NCBI GenBank assembly: GCA_018648645.1
Contig: JABGQS010000025.1
Coordinates: 1-33,166 of the forward strand
DNA from: Clostridia bacterium
GTDB taxonomy: Bacteria; Bacillota; Clostridia; Christensenellales; SZUA-584
Direction: 5' to 3'
DNA length: 33,166 nt
A program made the translations under genes and the position numbers. Below, piece by piece: positions 6,286 through 14,693 of the stretch (position 1 is its first letter; the number at the start of each line of letters is the position of its first letter). Under the pieces are notes generated by a model. The model saw nothing but the letters and a program-made list of their open reading frames with translations, did no database searches and was not told the origin of the DNA.

Positions 6286-8217
6286 ATGAACATTACACTT
6301 TTTGACGGCAGCGTCAAGGAATTTGAAAACGGCATGAACGCGCTGCAGATTGCCAAAGCACTGTCACAGGGGCTTGGTAAAAAGGCACTTGCCGCCAAGA
6401 TTAACGGCGAAGTTGTCGACCTTTCGACAATTATCGACAAAGACTGCAGCTTAGAGATATTGACTTTCGACGAACCGGAGGGTAAAAAAGCGCTTTGGCA
6501 CACAGCGTCGCACGTAATGGCACAGGCCGTGCAGCGTCTGTTTCCGGACGCCAAGCTCGCAATCGGTCCGGCAATCGACACAGGTTTCTACTACGACTTC
6601 GATGTAGCAAGACCGTTCGTCGCAGAAGACCTCGTCAAAATCGAAAAAGAGATGAAGCGCATCGTTGCGCAGAACATACCGCTCGAGCGTTTCGAGCTAA
6701 GCAGAGCGGACGCATTGGAGCTGGTGAAAGACGAGCCATACAAAGCAGAGCTTATATCCGAGCTGGGTGAGGGCGAAGCCATCAGCTTCTATAAACAGGG
6801 CGATTTCACCGATCTTTGCGCGGGGCCGCACCTGATGTCCACGGGTAAAGTGCGAGCGTTCAAGCTGCTAAGCATCGCGGGCGCATATTGGCGCGGCAGC
6901 GAAAAGAATAAAATGCTGACGCGAATTTACGGCACCGCGTTCGAGAAGCAGGAGGAGCTCGCCGCATACTTAAAGCATCTCAAAGAAGCCAAAGAGCGCG
7001 ACCACAACAAATTGGGTCGAGAGCTAAAGTTCTTTACCACCAACGACGCTGTTGGTCAAGGGCTGCCGCTTATGATGCCCAAAGGCGCAAAAACTTTGCA
7101 GATTCTCCAGCGCTTTGTCGAGGACGAAGAAGAAGCGAGGGGCTATCTGCCTACCAAAACGCCAATAATGGCAAAGAGCGACCTATACAAAATTTCCGGT
7201 CATTGGGATCATTACAGAGACGGCATGTTTGTAATCGGCGACGAGGAAAAGGGCGACGAGCTGCTTGCGCTGCGTCCGATGACGTGCCCGTTCCAGTTCA
7301 TGATATACAAGGCAGAGCACCACAGCTATCGCGATTTGCCGATCAGATACACCGAGACTTCACCGCTGTTCCGCAACGAAGCCTCGGGCGAAATGCACGG
7401 GTTGATACGCCTGCGACAATTCACGCTCGCAGACGCGCACATCATATGCACACCCGAGCAGGTTTCGCAAGAGTTCAAAGACGTAATGAAGCTTCTCGAT
7501 TACATAATGACAGCGCTCGGCATCAACGAAGACTTTACGTACCGTTTCAGCAAGTGGGATCCGGGAAATAAAGAAAAATACATCGACAACCCACAGGCTT
7601 GGGAAACTTCGCAAGCGATGATGAAAGAGATTCTCGATGAAATAGGGATTGAATACGTAGAAGCCGACGACGAAGCCGCGTTCTACGGACCAAAGCTCGA
7701 CCTGCAATTCAAGAACGTTTACGGCAAAGAGGACACACTCATCACAATTCAAATTGACTTTGCATTGGCAGACCGCTTTGAAATGGAGTATGTAGACAGC
7801 AACGGAGCAAAGAAGCGTCCATACGTTATCCACAGAAGCTCAATCGGCTGCTACGAGCGCACGCTGGCGATACTCATCGAGAAATACGCCGGCGCACTGC
7901 CGCTTTGGATGGCACCCGAGCAAGTGCGATTGCTGTCCATAACAGACAGGTCTATCCCGTATCTACAAGAGTGGCAGAGCAAGCTGAAAGCCGCAGGCGT
8001 TCGCGTTAAGCTCGATTCGAGAAGCGAGAAAATCGGCTACAAAATCCGCGAAGCTCGCACCGAGCGGGTTCCGTACATGGTAATCGCGGGCGACAAGGAA
8101 ACCGAAAACGGCACTGTCTCTTTGCGCAAACGCGGTGAGGGAGACCTTGGAGAAAGCAGCGCCGACGAGTTCTTCGCCACGCTGCTATCCGAGATAGCGG
8201 ACAAGAAAATATTCTAG
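6286..8217 (+). CDS. thrS: Threonyl-tRNA synthetase
   Basis: ThrRS charges tRNA-Thr in the cytoplasm. The 643-residue length is that of full bacterial enzymes. In order it shows an N-terminal TGS domain (about 1-60), an editing domain with HTASH near residue 73 and DLCAGPH near 182, and a class II catalytic core. The zinc-binding Cys is in MTCPFQ, with His in ADAHIIC and His in VIHRSSIGCYERTL. The C-terminal anticodon-binding domain begins near LPLWMAPEQVRLL. The start follows AAAGGAGATACT. The T-box leader makes expression respond to uncharged tRNA-Thr. The M24 peptidase gene follows 30 bases later without a terminator and is probably cotranscribed. Confidence 0.98.
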   Translation: MNITLFDGSVKEFENGMNALQIAKALSQGLGKKALAAKINGEVVDLSTIIDKDCSLEILTFDEPEGKKALWHTASHVMAQAVQRLFPDAKLAIGPAIDTGFYYDFDVARPFVAEDLVKIEKEMKRIVAQNIPLERFELSRADALELVKDEPYKAELISELGEGEAISFYKQGDFTDLCAGPHLMSTGKVRAFKLLSIAGAYWRGSEKNKMLTRIYGTAFEKQEELAAYLKHLKEAKERDHNKLGRELKFFTTNDAVGQGLPLMMPKGAKTLQILQRFVEDEEEARGYLPTKTPIMAKSDLYKISGHWDHYRDGMFVIGDEEKGDELLALRPMTCPFQFMIYKAEHHSYRDLPIRYTETSPLFRNEASGEMHGLIRLRQFTLADAHIICTPEQVSQEFKDVMKLLDYIMTALGINEDFTYRFSKWDPGNKEKYIDNPQAWETSQAMMKEILDEIGIEYVEADDEAAFYGPKLDLQFKNVYGKEDTLITIQIDFALADRFEMEYVDSNGAKKRPYVIHRSSIGCYERTLAILIEKYAGALPLWMAPEQVRLLSITDRSIPYLQEWQSKLKAAGVRVKLDSRSEKIGYKIREARTERVPYMVIAGDKETENGTVSLRKRGEGDLGESSADEFFATLLSEIADKKIF

Positions 8218-8247
8218 CGCAACAACCGTCTTTATTCGAGGTGAGCT

Positions 8248-9471
8248 ATGAAAACGCCGCAGTATAATGACTATTTCCCGCTCGCAGAGTACGAGCAGAG
8301 AATCGCGCGCATCAGAGAGCAAATCATATCTCACGGGCTGGATGCGGTGCTGCTGACCACACAGCCGAACGTCGATTACAGCTCCGGCTTTTTGCACGGC
8401 ACATGGTCACCCGCGTTTGGGCAGGGTACTGTGCAGGTCTTGATTACTGCCACCGACGAGCCGCCTGTGTTGTTTGCGCCGTCGGGGCTGCAAGCGCTGT
8501 TTGTCACATCGGCACTTAGCGACATCAGAGCGACAAGCGATGCAGATTACGGCACAAGTCCAAGCGATTTCTACGATGTGTTCAAAGCAAAGAATCTGCT
8601 TAACGGCAAAATTGGTATAGAGCAAAGTAAAGAGGATTTGATGGGTTTATCATATCCTCTTTTTTGCGCAATGAAAGAGAAAATGCCCAATGTTGTTTTT
8701 AAAGACTGCTCGGCCTTGATGTACGATGTGCGGAAAACAAAATCACCGCTGGAGGTCGAGAAAATTAGGCAAGCAGTTTCGATTACCTCAAGATCACTCG
8801 AAGTTGCACTGCCGCAAATACGCGAAGGGATGAGCGAAGTAGAGCTTGCCAATCTCGTCGCACAGGAGATGGCGAAGCACACCGATGAAGGCGCTGCCAG
8901 AAACCCTTGGTTCATCTTCGTTTACGCAGACGGCAAAAGCCCAACCGCGTGGGACGGAATTCCAAGCAGCTATCGTTTCGCTAAAGGCGACTGTATATAC
9001 GTAGACTGCGGCGCCGTCTATCACGGCTACCATTCCGATATCATCCGCATCGCTTCGATAGGGCAGGCGAGCGACGCAAAGCAGCGCATCTATTACGGCG
9101 CAAGAGACGCCAACATGGCGCTGATTAAACACATGAAACCGGGCATGAGAATCAGCCAGCTCTGCGATTTTCTCAGCGAAACGATGATTGACCTCGGGTT
9201 TGCCAGCGAAGTGCAGATGATGCGCAAATTCGGCGGTATGTACGAAGGTCACGGCATCGGGCTGTCCATACACGAGGCGCCGATGATTAAGCGAGACAAC
9301 AAAGACGTTCTGCAGGCAGGCATGACGCTCGCCATCGAAGGCAACATCTTCGACAATCTGCCGCTCAGCAAAACAACAATCGCGCTAAAAAACGAGGAGA
9401 ACGTGCTCATCACTTCTGGCGGATGCGAGCTTCTGTCCACCTTGCCCAATGACATTTGGGTGGCGAAATGA
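8248..9471 (+). CDS. M24-family metallopeptidase (Xaa-Pro aminopeptidase-like)
   Basis: A 407-residue protein with an N-terminal creatinase-like domain (about 1-160) and a C-terminal pita-bread catalytic domain. The five dinuclear metal ligands can be placed: Asp253 in YVDCG, Asp264 in HSDIIRI, His335 in GHGIGLSIHE, Glu364 in LAIEGN and Glu383/384 in KNEENVLIT. Enzymes of this type remove N-terminal residues ahead of proline in the cytoplasm; creatinase-type activity is an alternative but less likely. It begins after GAGGTGAGCT and lies 30 bases behind thrS, so it probably shares the T-box controlled transcript. Coupling peptide recycling to threonine supply would be unusual but is only an inference. 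Confidence 0.9.
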   Translation: MKTPQYNDYFPLAEYEQRIARIREQIISHGLDAVLLTTQPNVDYSSGFLHGTWSPAFGQGTVQVLITATDEPPVLFAPSGLQALFVTSALSDIRATSDADYGTSPSDFYDVFKAKNLLNGKIGIEQSKEDLMGLSYPLFCAMKEKMPNVVFKDCSALMYDVRKTKSPLEVEKIRQAVSITSRSLEVALPQIREGMSEVELANLVAQEMAKHTDEGAARNPWFIFVYADGKSPTAWDGIPSSYRFAKGDCIYVDCGAVYHGYHSDIIRIASIGQASDAKQRIYYGARDANMALIKHMKPGMRISQLCDFLSETMIDLGFASEVQMMRKFGGMYEGHGIGLSIHEAPMIKRDNKDVLQAGMTLAIEGNIFDNLPLSKTTIALKNEENVLITSGGCELLSTLPNDIWVAK

Positions 9472-9492
9472 AAGTACAGCATTGCAAAATTA

Positions 9493-9541
9493 GGCGCAAA
9501 GGAGCAAACGCTTTAAATTATCATTTGTTTGCGCTTTTTTT
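9493..9541 (+). terminator. Probable terminator of the thrS operon
   Basis: GCGCAAA (9494-9500) and GCAAAC (9504-9509) can each pair with the TTTGCGC/GTTTGC side near 9527-9534, immediately followed by seven T. The alternative pairings and long loop make the exact hairpin uncertain. Confidence 0.55.
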
Positions 9542-9542
9542 A

Positions 9543-9571
9543 TTGCTTAAAAAGCGCAACGTGTATATAAT
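9543..9571 (+). promoter_or_regulatory. Promoter of the first MFS transporter gene
   Basis: TTGCTT (9543-9548) and TATAAT (9566-9571) are 17 bases apart, about 30 bases ahead of the chosen start codon. Confidence 0.7.
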
Positions 9572-9604
9572 CGAGTAGACAAATTGAATGACAAAAGGGG
9601 TTAT

Positions 9605-10855
9605 ATGAAAGGCAACAAGAAGCATCTGGCTTTATTCTTTATCATAATTGCAACAATCAGCGTGGCTGTCGGATTCAGCGACGGTCTCTTTGGAAACTAC
9701 TTTAAAGAGGTCTATGGCGTTGACGGATACGGGCGCGGACTCATCGAGTTCCCAAGAGAGCTTCCCGGAATCATCACCCTGTTTCTGGTCGGTGCAATAG
9801 CGTTCCTCGGCAACATTCGAATCGCGATCCTTGCGCAGGCGTTTGCGGCAACCGGGCTTTTTGTGCTCGGCTTCTTCATTCCGTCCTACAACTACATGCT
9901 GGTTTTCCTGTTCATCACTTCGATGGGCTTCCATCTCTACATGCCGCTTCGGGACAGCATAGGCATGGCACTCGCCGAGGAGGACAAAGTCGGCAAACGA
10001 ATGGGTCAATACGCGGGTATGCGCTTCGGGTTTCTGACGGTAAGCAGCATCGTTGTGTATCTGTTATTCAAGTTCGACATTTTCAGCTTCGAGAGCAACG
10101 TTCGCTGGTCGTTTGTTATCGCAGGCATTTTCTATGTAGCAGCCATGCTGCTGTTCTATAAGCTGAGCCGCGACGTCGGCAAGGTAGAAATCAAACGCAA
10201 GAAATTCCGCGTGGTGTTCAAAAAGGAGTACAAGTTCTACTACCTGCTTGCCGTAGTGTTCGGTGTCCAAAAGCAGGTAATGATAGTGTTCGGTCCGTGG
10301 GTGTTAATCGAAACACTCAGCCAAGAGGTCGATACAATCATACTGCTCGGCATCATCGCATCGTTCATCGGCATGTTCTTCATGATACAGCTCGGCAAAT
10401 GGATTGACAGATTCGGGGTCAAGAAGCTGTTGTTCGTAGACGCGTTGTCATTCATTGGTGTGTATCTGTGCTACGGTCTGCTGTGCATGGCGTTCGCAAA
10501 CGGCAATCTTCTGACGTACGGATTCCCGGTAATAATCACAGCGGGGCTTTTCGTGCTCGACCGACTTTCTGCGCAAATGGGCGTTGTGCGTGTGGTATAT
10601 CTAAAATCCATCATACTCTCCGAAGAAGACCTTACCCCAACGCTGTCAACCGGCATGGGGTTAGACCACATCGTGTCAATTATAGTCGGCGTGTCGGGCG
10701 GTGTCATTTGGGTTACGCTCGGGTCGCAGTACATTTTCTTCATCGTGGCGGCACTCTCGCTAATCAACTTGTTCGTAGCCATAAAGGTGAAAGAGCCTAA
10801 CAAGGCGCTGGCAGCAAAGGCCGCGCAAAGTGTTAAGTCCGAGACGGAAGAATAA
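9605..10855 (+). CDS. Major facilitator superfamily transporter
   Basis: A 416-residue integral membrane protein with about twelve hydrophobic segments in two halves. It has a basic central loop (residues about 195-215, KVEIKRKKFRVVFKKEYKFYY) and a short charged C-terminal tail, the standard MFS layout. It begins with an ISVAVGFSDGLFGNYFKEVY-type first span and has a LGKWIDRFGVKKLL loop, the MFS-like cytoplasmic motif between spans. The substrate cannot be inferred. I use the ATG at 9605 because AAGGGG lies just before it; an in-frame ATG at 9584 lacks a ribosome site. The gene stands alone with its own promoter and terminator. Confidence 0.9.
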   Translation: MKGNKKHLALFFIIIATISVAVGFSDGLFGNYFKEVYGVDGYGRGLIEFPRELPGIITLFLVGAIAFLGNIRIAILAQAFAATGLFVLGFFIPSYNYMLVFLFITSMGFHLYMPLRDSIGMALAEEDKVGKRMGQYAGMRFGFLTVSSIVVYLLFKFDIFSFESNVRWSFVIAGIFYVAAMLLFYKLSRDVGKVEIKRKKFRVVFKKEYKFYYLLAVVFGVQKQVMIVFGPWVLIETLSQEVDTIILLGIIASFIGMFFMIQLGKWIDRFGVKKLLFVDALSFIGVYLCYGLLCMAFANGNLLTYGFPVIITAGLFVLDRLSAQMGVVRVVYLKSIILSEEDLTPTLSTGMGLDHIVSIIVGVSGGVIWVTLGSQYIFFIVAALSLINLFVAIKVKEPNKALAAKAAQSVKSETEE

Positions 10856-10920
10856 AATACATTATTGTAATACTGCCACTGCAACAGAAAACGTGGTTTA
10901 TCGCATAAAATAAGCAAACA

Positions 10921-10957
10921 AAAACGCGGGGATGCCAAAACATCTCTGCGTTTTATA
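10921..10957. terminator. Strong bidirectional terminator
   Basis: AAAACGCGGGGATG (10921-10934) pairs with CATCTCTGCGTTTT (10941-10954), 14 bp with two G-U pairs and a six-base loop. It serves the plus-strand MFS gene and probably the minus-strand microprotein that stops at 10974. Confidence 0.82.
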
Positions 10958-10973
10958 TCTATGCGATATTATT

Positions 10974-11069
10974 TTATAACACAATCACCAGAACTGCGAC
11001 AAGAATAAAAGCCGCCGCCATCAGTCCGAAAACGACTCTCTTTAGTATTGTTTTGCTTCTCTTTGTCAT
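10974..11069 (-). CDS. 31-residue single-pass membrane microprotein
   Basis: A minus-strand ATG at 11069 is preceded, with a 5-base gap, by AAGGAGAA (11075-11082), as strong a ribosome site as any in the window. It opens a 31-codon frame ending TAA. The product has a basic N-terminus (MTKRSKTILKR) followed by about 19 uninterrupted hydrophobic residues to the C-terminus, the plan of a small single-span membrane protein with N-terminus inside. It fills most of a 330-base gap and ends just before a strong terminator. I know no homologue. Small proteins of this design often bind and regulate larger membrane proteins; no partner is obvious here. Confidence 0.65.
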   Translation of the reverse strand: MTKRSKTILKRVVFGLMAAAFILVAVLVIVL

Positions 11070-11142
11070 AACACTTCTCCTTCATTGCTCAAAGGTATTA
11101 TAGCGCATTTTATTGTTTTTATCCAGATAGAATTTTCACCAT

Positions 11143-11174
11143 ATAAAAACAGGGCAACCACGAAGCCGCCCTGT
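11143..11174 (-). terminator. Terminator of the peptidoglycan-binding protein gene
   Basis: On the minus strand ACAGGGC (11168-11174) pairs with GCCCTGT (11149-11155) across a 12-base loop, followed by TTTTTAT. It lies 14 bases past the stop codon. Confidence 0.8.
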
Positions 11175-11188
11175 CGTATTCTCAGCTG

Positions 11189-12259
11189 CTAAAACTGCAA
11201 AGGCTCGCCAGCTGCTCGCAACACCATTTTCAAATGCTCTTTATCGATAAATCCAAACACATGCGAAAAGCTGCCCGAGAAATACAAACAAGTGTGTCCG
11301 GCCATCGTATTTTTAGAAATGGTGTCTTCGCCCTGCGCATTGCCAAACAACGAAGCCGCATAAGTAGTCCCGCCAATAGTGACAAGAACCGAGCGCTTCT
11401 CCCAGTTTGGTATTCCGCCGAAAGAATCGATATATGTGTTGTACTCATCAGCATCAGGCGACTCGACTTCTGCATGGTTTACGCCCCCCGTGCGTGTCAT
11501 CTGAAATGTTACGCCGGAGTTATAATCTGTAATCGTTACTGTATCGCCAATCGGGAACGCCGCATCAATAACGGTGAACCAGTCAGCAAGCTCGCCGTTT
11601 ACCGGATTGCCGTCAAGTCCGGGACCCGAGGTAATGCGAATCTCTGCGCTAAGCGGTTTTCGAAGAACGTTAGTAGAAAACAACTTTTCATATGTGAGCG
11701 CGCCCACACGTCCGTCGGCATCAAGCCCGTTCTGCTCTTGGAATCCCATAACACCTTTTTCGGTCATGCTCAAAAACCTGCCGGTTGCACGATACGAAAT
11801 GTATCCAAGATCCCGCAGGCGCATTTGAATGCGCACGACATCAATATTGTCCACACCAATCATCAACATCTCAAAAGCTTTCGCGATTGTAATGCTGTCT
11901 GTGGCAAGCTCAAGACCCGCGCCGTCAACGAGCACAAAATCGATTTGCTGCCCCAGCATTTCTTCGGTCATCTCGCAGCTAAAGGTAAGCGTTCCGCTGT
12001 CCCCGTCCGCAATAGCCTCAATCGACGGCGCGCTATCCGCAAACTCGCCGCACGTATAGTTTATCGTATAGGTCGAAATCTCACTGCCGCTGTTGTTTAC
12101 AATAGTTGCAGTAAACTCGACGGTGCCCGGCTCCGGCATTGTCGCCTTGTCAGAAGTCACGCTCATATCTACGTCAGCAGCAAGTGCTACGCTGCCCACT
12201 CCAAACACAGAAACGACCAACAATGTTGACACAATAATCAGTATTAATAGCTTTTTCAT
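11189..12259 (-). CDS. Secreted peptidoglycan-binding protein with conserved C-terminal domain
   Basis: The 356 residues start with a clear signal peptide (MKKLLILIIVSTLL... with probable cleavage after VALA, about residue 28). Residues 30-130 form a beta-rich CARDB/NEW3-like domain. Residues about 138-195 are a PG_binding_1 domain (RLRDLGY...MTEKGVMGFQEQNGLDADGRVG). The C-terminal 150 residues contain NGELADWFTVID, a TGGVNHAEVES motif and GHTCLYFSGSFSH. I recall this layout from many Bacillota PG-binding proteins, where the last motif reads GHFCIHF. The nearby His and Cys make an L,D-transpeptidase-like or metal site possible, but this is inference. A ribosome site GAGGTAG precedes the ATG. 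It is a separate unit from the YhhN operon upstream. Confidence 0.85.
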   Translation of the reverse strand: MKKLLILIIVSTLLVVSVFGVGSVALAADVDMSVTSDKATMPEPGTVEFTATIVNNSGSEISTYTINYTCGEFADSAPSIEAIADGDSGTLTFSCEMTEEMLGQQIDFVLVDGAGLELATDSITIAKAFEMLMIGVDNIDVVRIQMRLRDLGYISYRATGRFLSMTEKGVMGFQEQNGLDADGRVGALTYEKLFSTNVLRKPLSAEIRITSGPGLDGNPVNGELADWFTVIDAAFPIGDTVTITDYNSGVTFQMTRTGGVNHAEVESPDADEYNTYIDSFGGIPNWEKRSVLVTIGGTTYAASLFGNAQGEDTISKNTMAGHTCLYFSGSFSHVFGFIDKEHLKMVLRAAGEPLQF

Positions 12260-12334
12260 CTTCTACCTCATATGAATTTTATTCAAGCACATTTTATCAT
12301 ATTTCTACTAAAATGTACACCGCTTTCGCACAAC

Positions 12335-13009
12335 TTATCCGCCAATAGTCACAAGCGTCAGCGCAAGCACCATCTGTGCGCTGTAGTACAGCGATAGGTT
12401 AATCGCACGTAAAGCCCGGTGCGGTTTCGCATGGAACACAACGAACGCCAATACAACGTCGGACGCCAAAAACAGCACCGCGCCAACGGCAATCATCGCC
12501 GAGGTCAAGTTGTTAAACCCGCACTTGTACAAGCTCGAAATTGCCATGACAAACATGAACGCTATTATCAGCACATAAGCCAGCACTGGGATTTTCATCT
12601 TGCCGAGCTTCAAATTAACCTTGGTGTAGGCAAAGAGCGCGGCTGCGACCAGCACAACATATATCGCCACGTCAATCCACATAAACCCAACGAACCGCAA
12701 AAACGTGACGCCGTAAATAATCTGCCCTATAAGAAACGCCGCCAGTCCGAGAATGAAATACTTGAGGTTGCCGAAGAAAACGAGCAGCCCGTCACCAATC
12801 ATGCCAAGCGCCAGCGCAGCAATAATCCAAACCGCGTAATCTGAGCGTGGTTTTAGGATAAGGAATGCGGTCACCGCAATTGCTATAAACAACAACGACG
12901 CGACTATTTTTGTGAAGAGGAATCGACTCTTTTCCCACCGATATTCGGTATACACATAGAACGGGAACCAAAGCGCAAGTACTATTGCCAGTATAATAGG
13001 TGTCCACAT
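12335..13009 (-). CDS. YhhN/TMEM86 family membrane protein (lysoplasmalogenase-like)
   Basis: A 224-residue protein with about eight membrane spans. The family hallmarks are MIGDGLLVF in the third span region and LFLASDVVLAF near the C-terminus, each with the conserved Asp. Characterised members hydrolyse the vinyl-ether bond of lysoplasmalogens, and plasmalogens are common in anaerobic clostridia, so a lipid-remodelling role is reasonable but unproven. I chose the ATG at 13009, which has GGAG eight bases upstream; an in-frame ATG at 13030 lies before that ribosome site. It sits 40 bases behind apbE on the same strand, as the last gene of the NusG_II-Gx-apbE operon. Confidence 0.88.
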   Translation of the reverse strand: MWTPIILAIVLALWFPFYVYTEYRWEKSRFLFTKIVASLLFIAIAVTAFLILKPRSDYAVWIIAALALGMIGDGLLVFFGNLKYFILGLAAFLIGQIIYGVTFLRFVGFMWIDVAIYVVLVAAALFAYTKVNLKLGKMKIPVLAYVLIIAFMFVMAISSLYKCGFNNLTSAMIAVGAVLFLASDVVLAFVVFHAKPHRALRAINLSLYYSAQMVLALTLVTIGG

Positions 13010-13049
13010 AAAGTTTTCTCCAGTCTGCATTTACAACGTTGTCGATGTG

Positions 13050-14123
13050 TTACTTATTTGTTGCTCCGCCAAGGTCTCTCAGATACGGCGTCATCCCGCT
13101 CGAGAAAACAACCTCTCCTCCAAGCGTTACCCAAAGCGCTTCTGTATTACCGGCACTCTCCACAAACGCAAGTGCCTGCTCAATCGGCATTATAAACAGC
13201 GCTGTGCTAAGCACGTCCGCAGCGGTCGCGTCTTTAGTGACCACCGTCACGCTCTTGTAATGCGCGGCGGGGAACAGCGTATTTTCATCGATTATATGAT
13301 GATAAGTAAACTCGTTAACGATGTAATAACGTTCATAGCTGCCGCTGGTGACGACGCTGAGGTTTTCTACAAACGCGACATCCAGCAGGTTCTGCTCGCT
13401 CGTCGAATAATTCAGAGTGCTGTCCGGGTCCTTGATACCCACGCCCCACTTGCTGCGCTCATCAGCCGGCTGCCCAATCGCTTTCACATTGCCGCCCGCG
13501 CTGATCAATATATGTTCTACGCCACTTTCCTCCAGCAAATCGGCAGTAACCTGCGTCGCAAACCCTTTGGCGATGGCCCCAACATCAAGCCGCATGCCCT
13601 GCTCAATATAAACAGTGCTGCTCTGCTCATCCACGATCACCCTGTCGATATCGGTAAACTTTGCCGCCTCAATAAGCGCGTCCTTTTCCGGCAGCTGCGC
13701 AAACGCAGGGTTTTCTATACCTTCCGTGCGATAATCGTGCCATATTTTAAGCACAGGTCCGAGCGCAATGTTGACCGTGCCGTTTGCCTGCTCGTGCCAC
13801 GCCTTCGCCTGCATAATCAAATCAATAATCAGCTTGTCCACGACCACAGGCGCAACGCCCGCGTTGTCGTTAATCGTCTTAATATTGTTGACACCATCGT
13901 AATCGTTATAGATGTCAAACAGCTTGTTCATAAAAGTAAAATTCTCGTACACCATCTGCGCGGTTTTGGTAAACTCGTCCTGCGTGCGTGCGTACCCAAT
14001 CACGCTGACGACAGTATCAAACGTATCAATAAACTCCGTTTGATACTGCTGCATTACCGGTGCACAGCCAAACATGCTGGTGATTATAATAATAGCCAAT
14101 AAGAGTATTAATATTTTTTTCAT
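13050..14123 (-). CDS. apbE: FAD:protein FMN transferase, lipoprotein
   Basis: ApbE attaches FMN from FAD through a phosphoester bond to Thr/Ser of extracytoplasmic flavoproteins such as Rnf, Nqr and FMN_bind lipoproteins. The 357-residue protein has a lipoprotein signal with lipobox SMFGC (Cys20). The conserved core then includes FIDTFDTVVSVIGY, DVGAIAKGFATQ, ISAGGNVKAIG and a C-terminal ATAADVLSTALFIM that holds the Mg-binding Asp/Thr region. Its start overlaps the Gx gene stop by 4 bases (ATGA), showing translational coupling. It matures through the Lgt encoded at 1891. No FMN_bind-domain substrate is in the window. Confidence 0.95.
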   Translation of the reverse strand: MKKILILLLAIIIITSMFGCAPVMQQYQTEFIDTFDTVVSVIGYARTQDEFTKTAQMVYENFTFMNKLFDIYNDYDGVNNIKTINDNAGVAPVVVDKLIIDLIMQAKAWHEQANGTVNIALGPVLKIWHDYRTEGIENPAFAQLPEKDALIEAAKFTDIDRVIVDEQSSTVYIEQGMRLDVGAIAKGFATQVTADLLEESGVEHILISAGGNVKAIGQPADERSKWGVGIKDPDSTLNYSTSEQNLLDVAFVENLSVVTSGSYERYYIVNEFTYHHIIDENTLFPAAHYKSVTVVTKDATAADVLSTALFIMPIEQALAFVESAGNTEALWVTLGGEVVFSSGMTPYLRDLGGATNK

Positions 14124-14686
14124 ATCGTTTTTCCTTTGCTCATGCGCATTTTTGTGCCGCTGAAATATCGCGCTATCGTGCCGTTATTCTCAAGCTTCTT
14201 AAACAGCAGCCCCGAAATCGCTGCTGTCAAAATCCCCGTTACAATACCGGTAATCAGCAGCAACGGCAGATACGTATAAATCAGATTCTCACCGAGAAAC
14301 AATGACGCCGCCAAAATTTGCCCAACGTTGTGTGCCGCCGCGCCGGCTATGCTGATGCCAAATATCGAAAACGCACGTCCTTGCCACTGCATTACCAGCA
14401 GCATAACAAACAGCGCCAGTATTCCGCCGCTCAGCGAGAAAATCAGCGTTGTAATGCCGGAAAACAGCGCCCCCAGCAGACACCGCGAAACCAGTATCAG
14501 CAGCGCTCCCGGCGTGCCGATGTAAAAGAGGGCAAACATAGTCACGATGTTAGCAAGCCCAAGCTTAATACCCGGCACAGGAACAAGCGCACCGATTGGC
14601 AGCAGCCTTTCCGCAACAGACAGCGCCAGTGCCAATGCAATGAGCATCGCGCTTATGGTTATTTTTTTGATGTTTGCTCGTTTCAT
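14120..14686 (-). CDS. Gx transporter family / heptaprenyl diphosphate synthase component I-like membrane protein
   Basis: A 188-residue protein with five to six membrane spans. Conserved stretches are MLIALALALSVAERLLP, GIKLGLANIVTMFALFY, SRCLLGALFSG and GAAAHNVGQI, typical of the Gx transporter / HepS-I family, which resembles the substrate-binding components of ECF transporters. It is commonly encoded with NusG_II proteins and ApbE, as here. I use the ATG at 14686, preceded by AGGA and 7 bases after the NusG_II stop; a longer in-frame start overlaps the upstream gene. The name heptaprenyl synthase component is historical, and a flavin- or quinone-related role fits the neighbours better. 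Confidence 0.9.
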   Translation of the reverse strand: MKRANIKKITISAMLIALALALSVAERLLPIGALVPVPGIKLGLANIVTMFALFYIGTPGALLILVSRCLLGALFSGITTLIFSLSGGILALFVMLLVMQWQGRAFSIFGISIAGAAAHNVGQILAASLFLGENLIYTYLPLLLITGIVTGILTAAISGLLFKKLENNGTIARYFSGTKMRMSKGKTI

Positions 14687-14693
14687 ACGCGTC

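Noticed and set aside
9584-9604. Earlier ATG for the first MFS transporter
   Set aside because: No ribosome site precedes it, while AAGGGG precedes the ATG at 9605.
11234-12229. 331-codon plus-strand open frame
   Set aside because: Antisense to the signal-peptide-bearing peptidoglycan-binding protein; no domain and no ribosome site.
13010-13030. Earlier ATG for the YhhN gene
   Set aside because: The GGAG site falls inside this extension and points to the ATG at 13009.
13047-14102. 351-codon plus-strand open frame
   Set aside because: It is exactly antisense to apbE, has no ribosome site, and its product is rich in Arg/His/Asn with no recognisable domain; a shadow of the real gene's codon bias.
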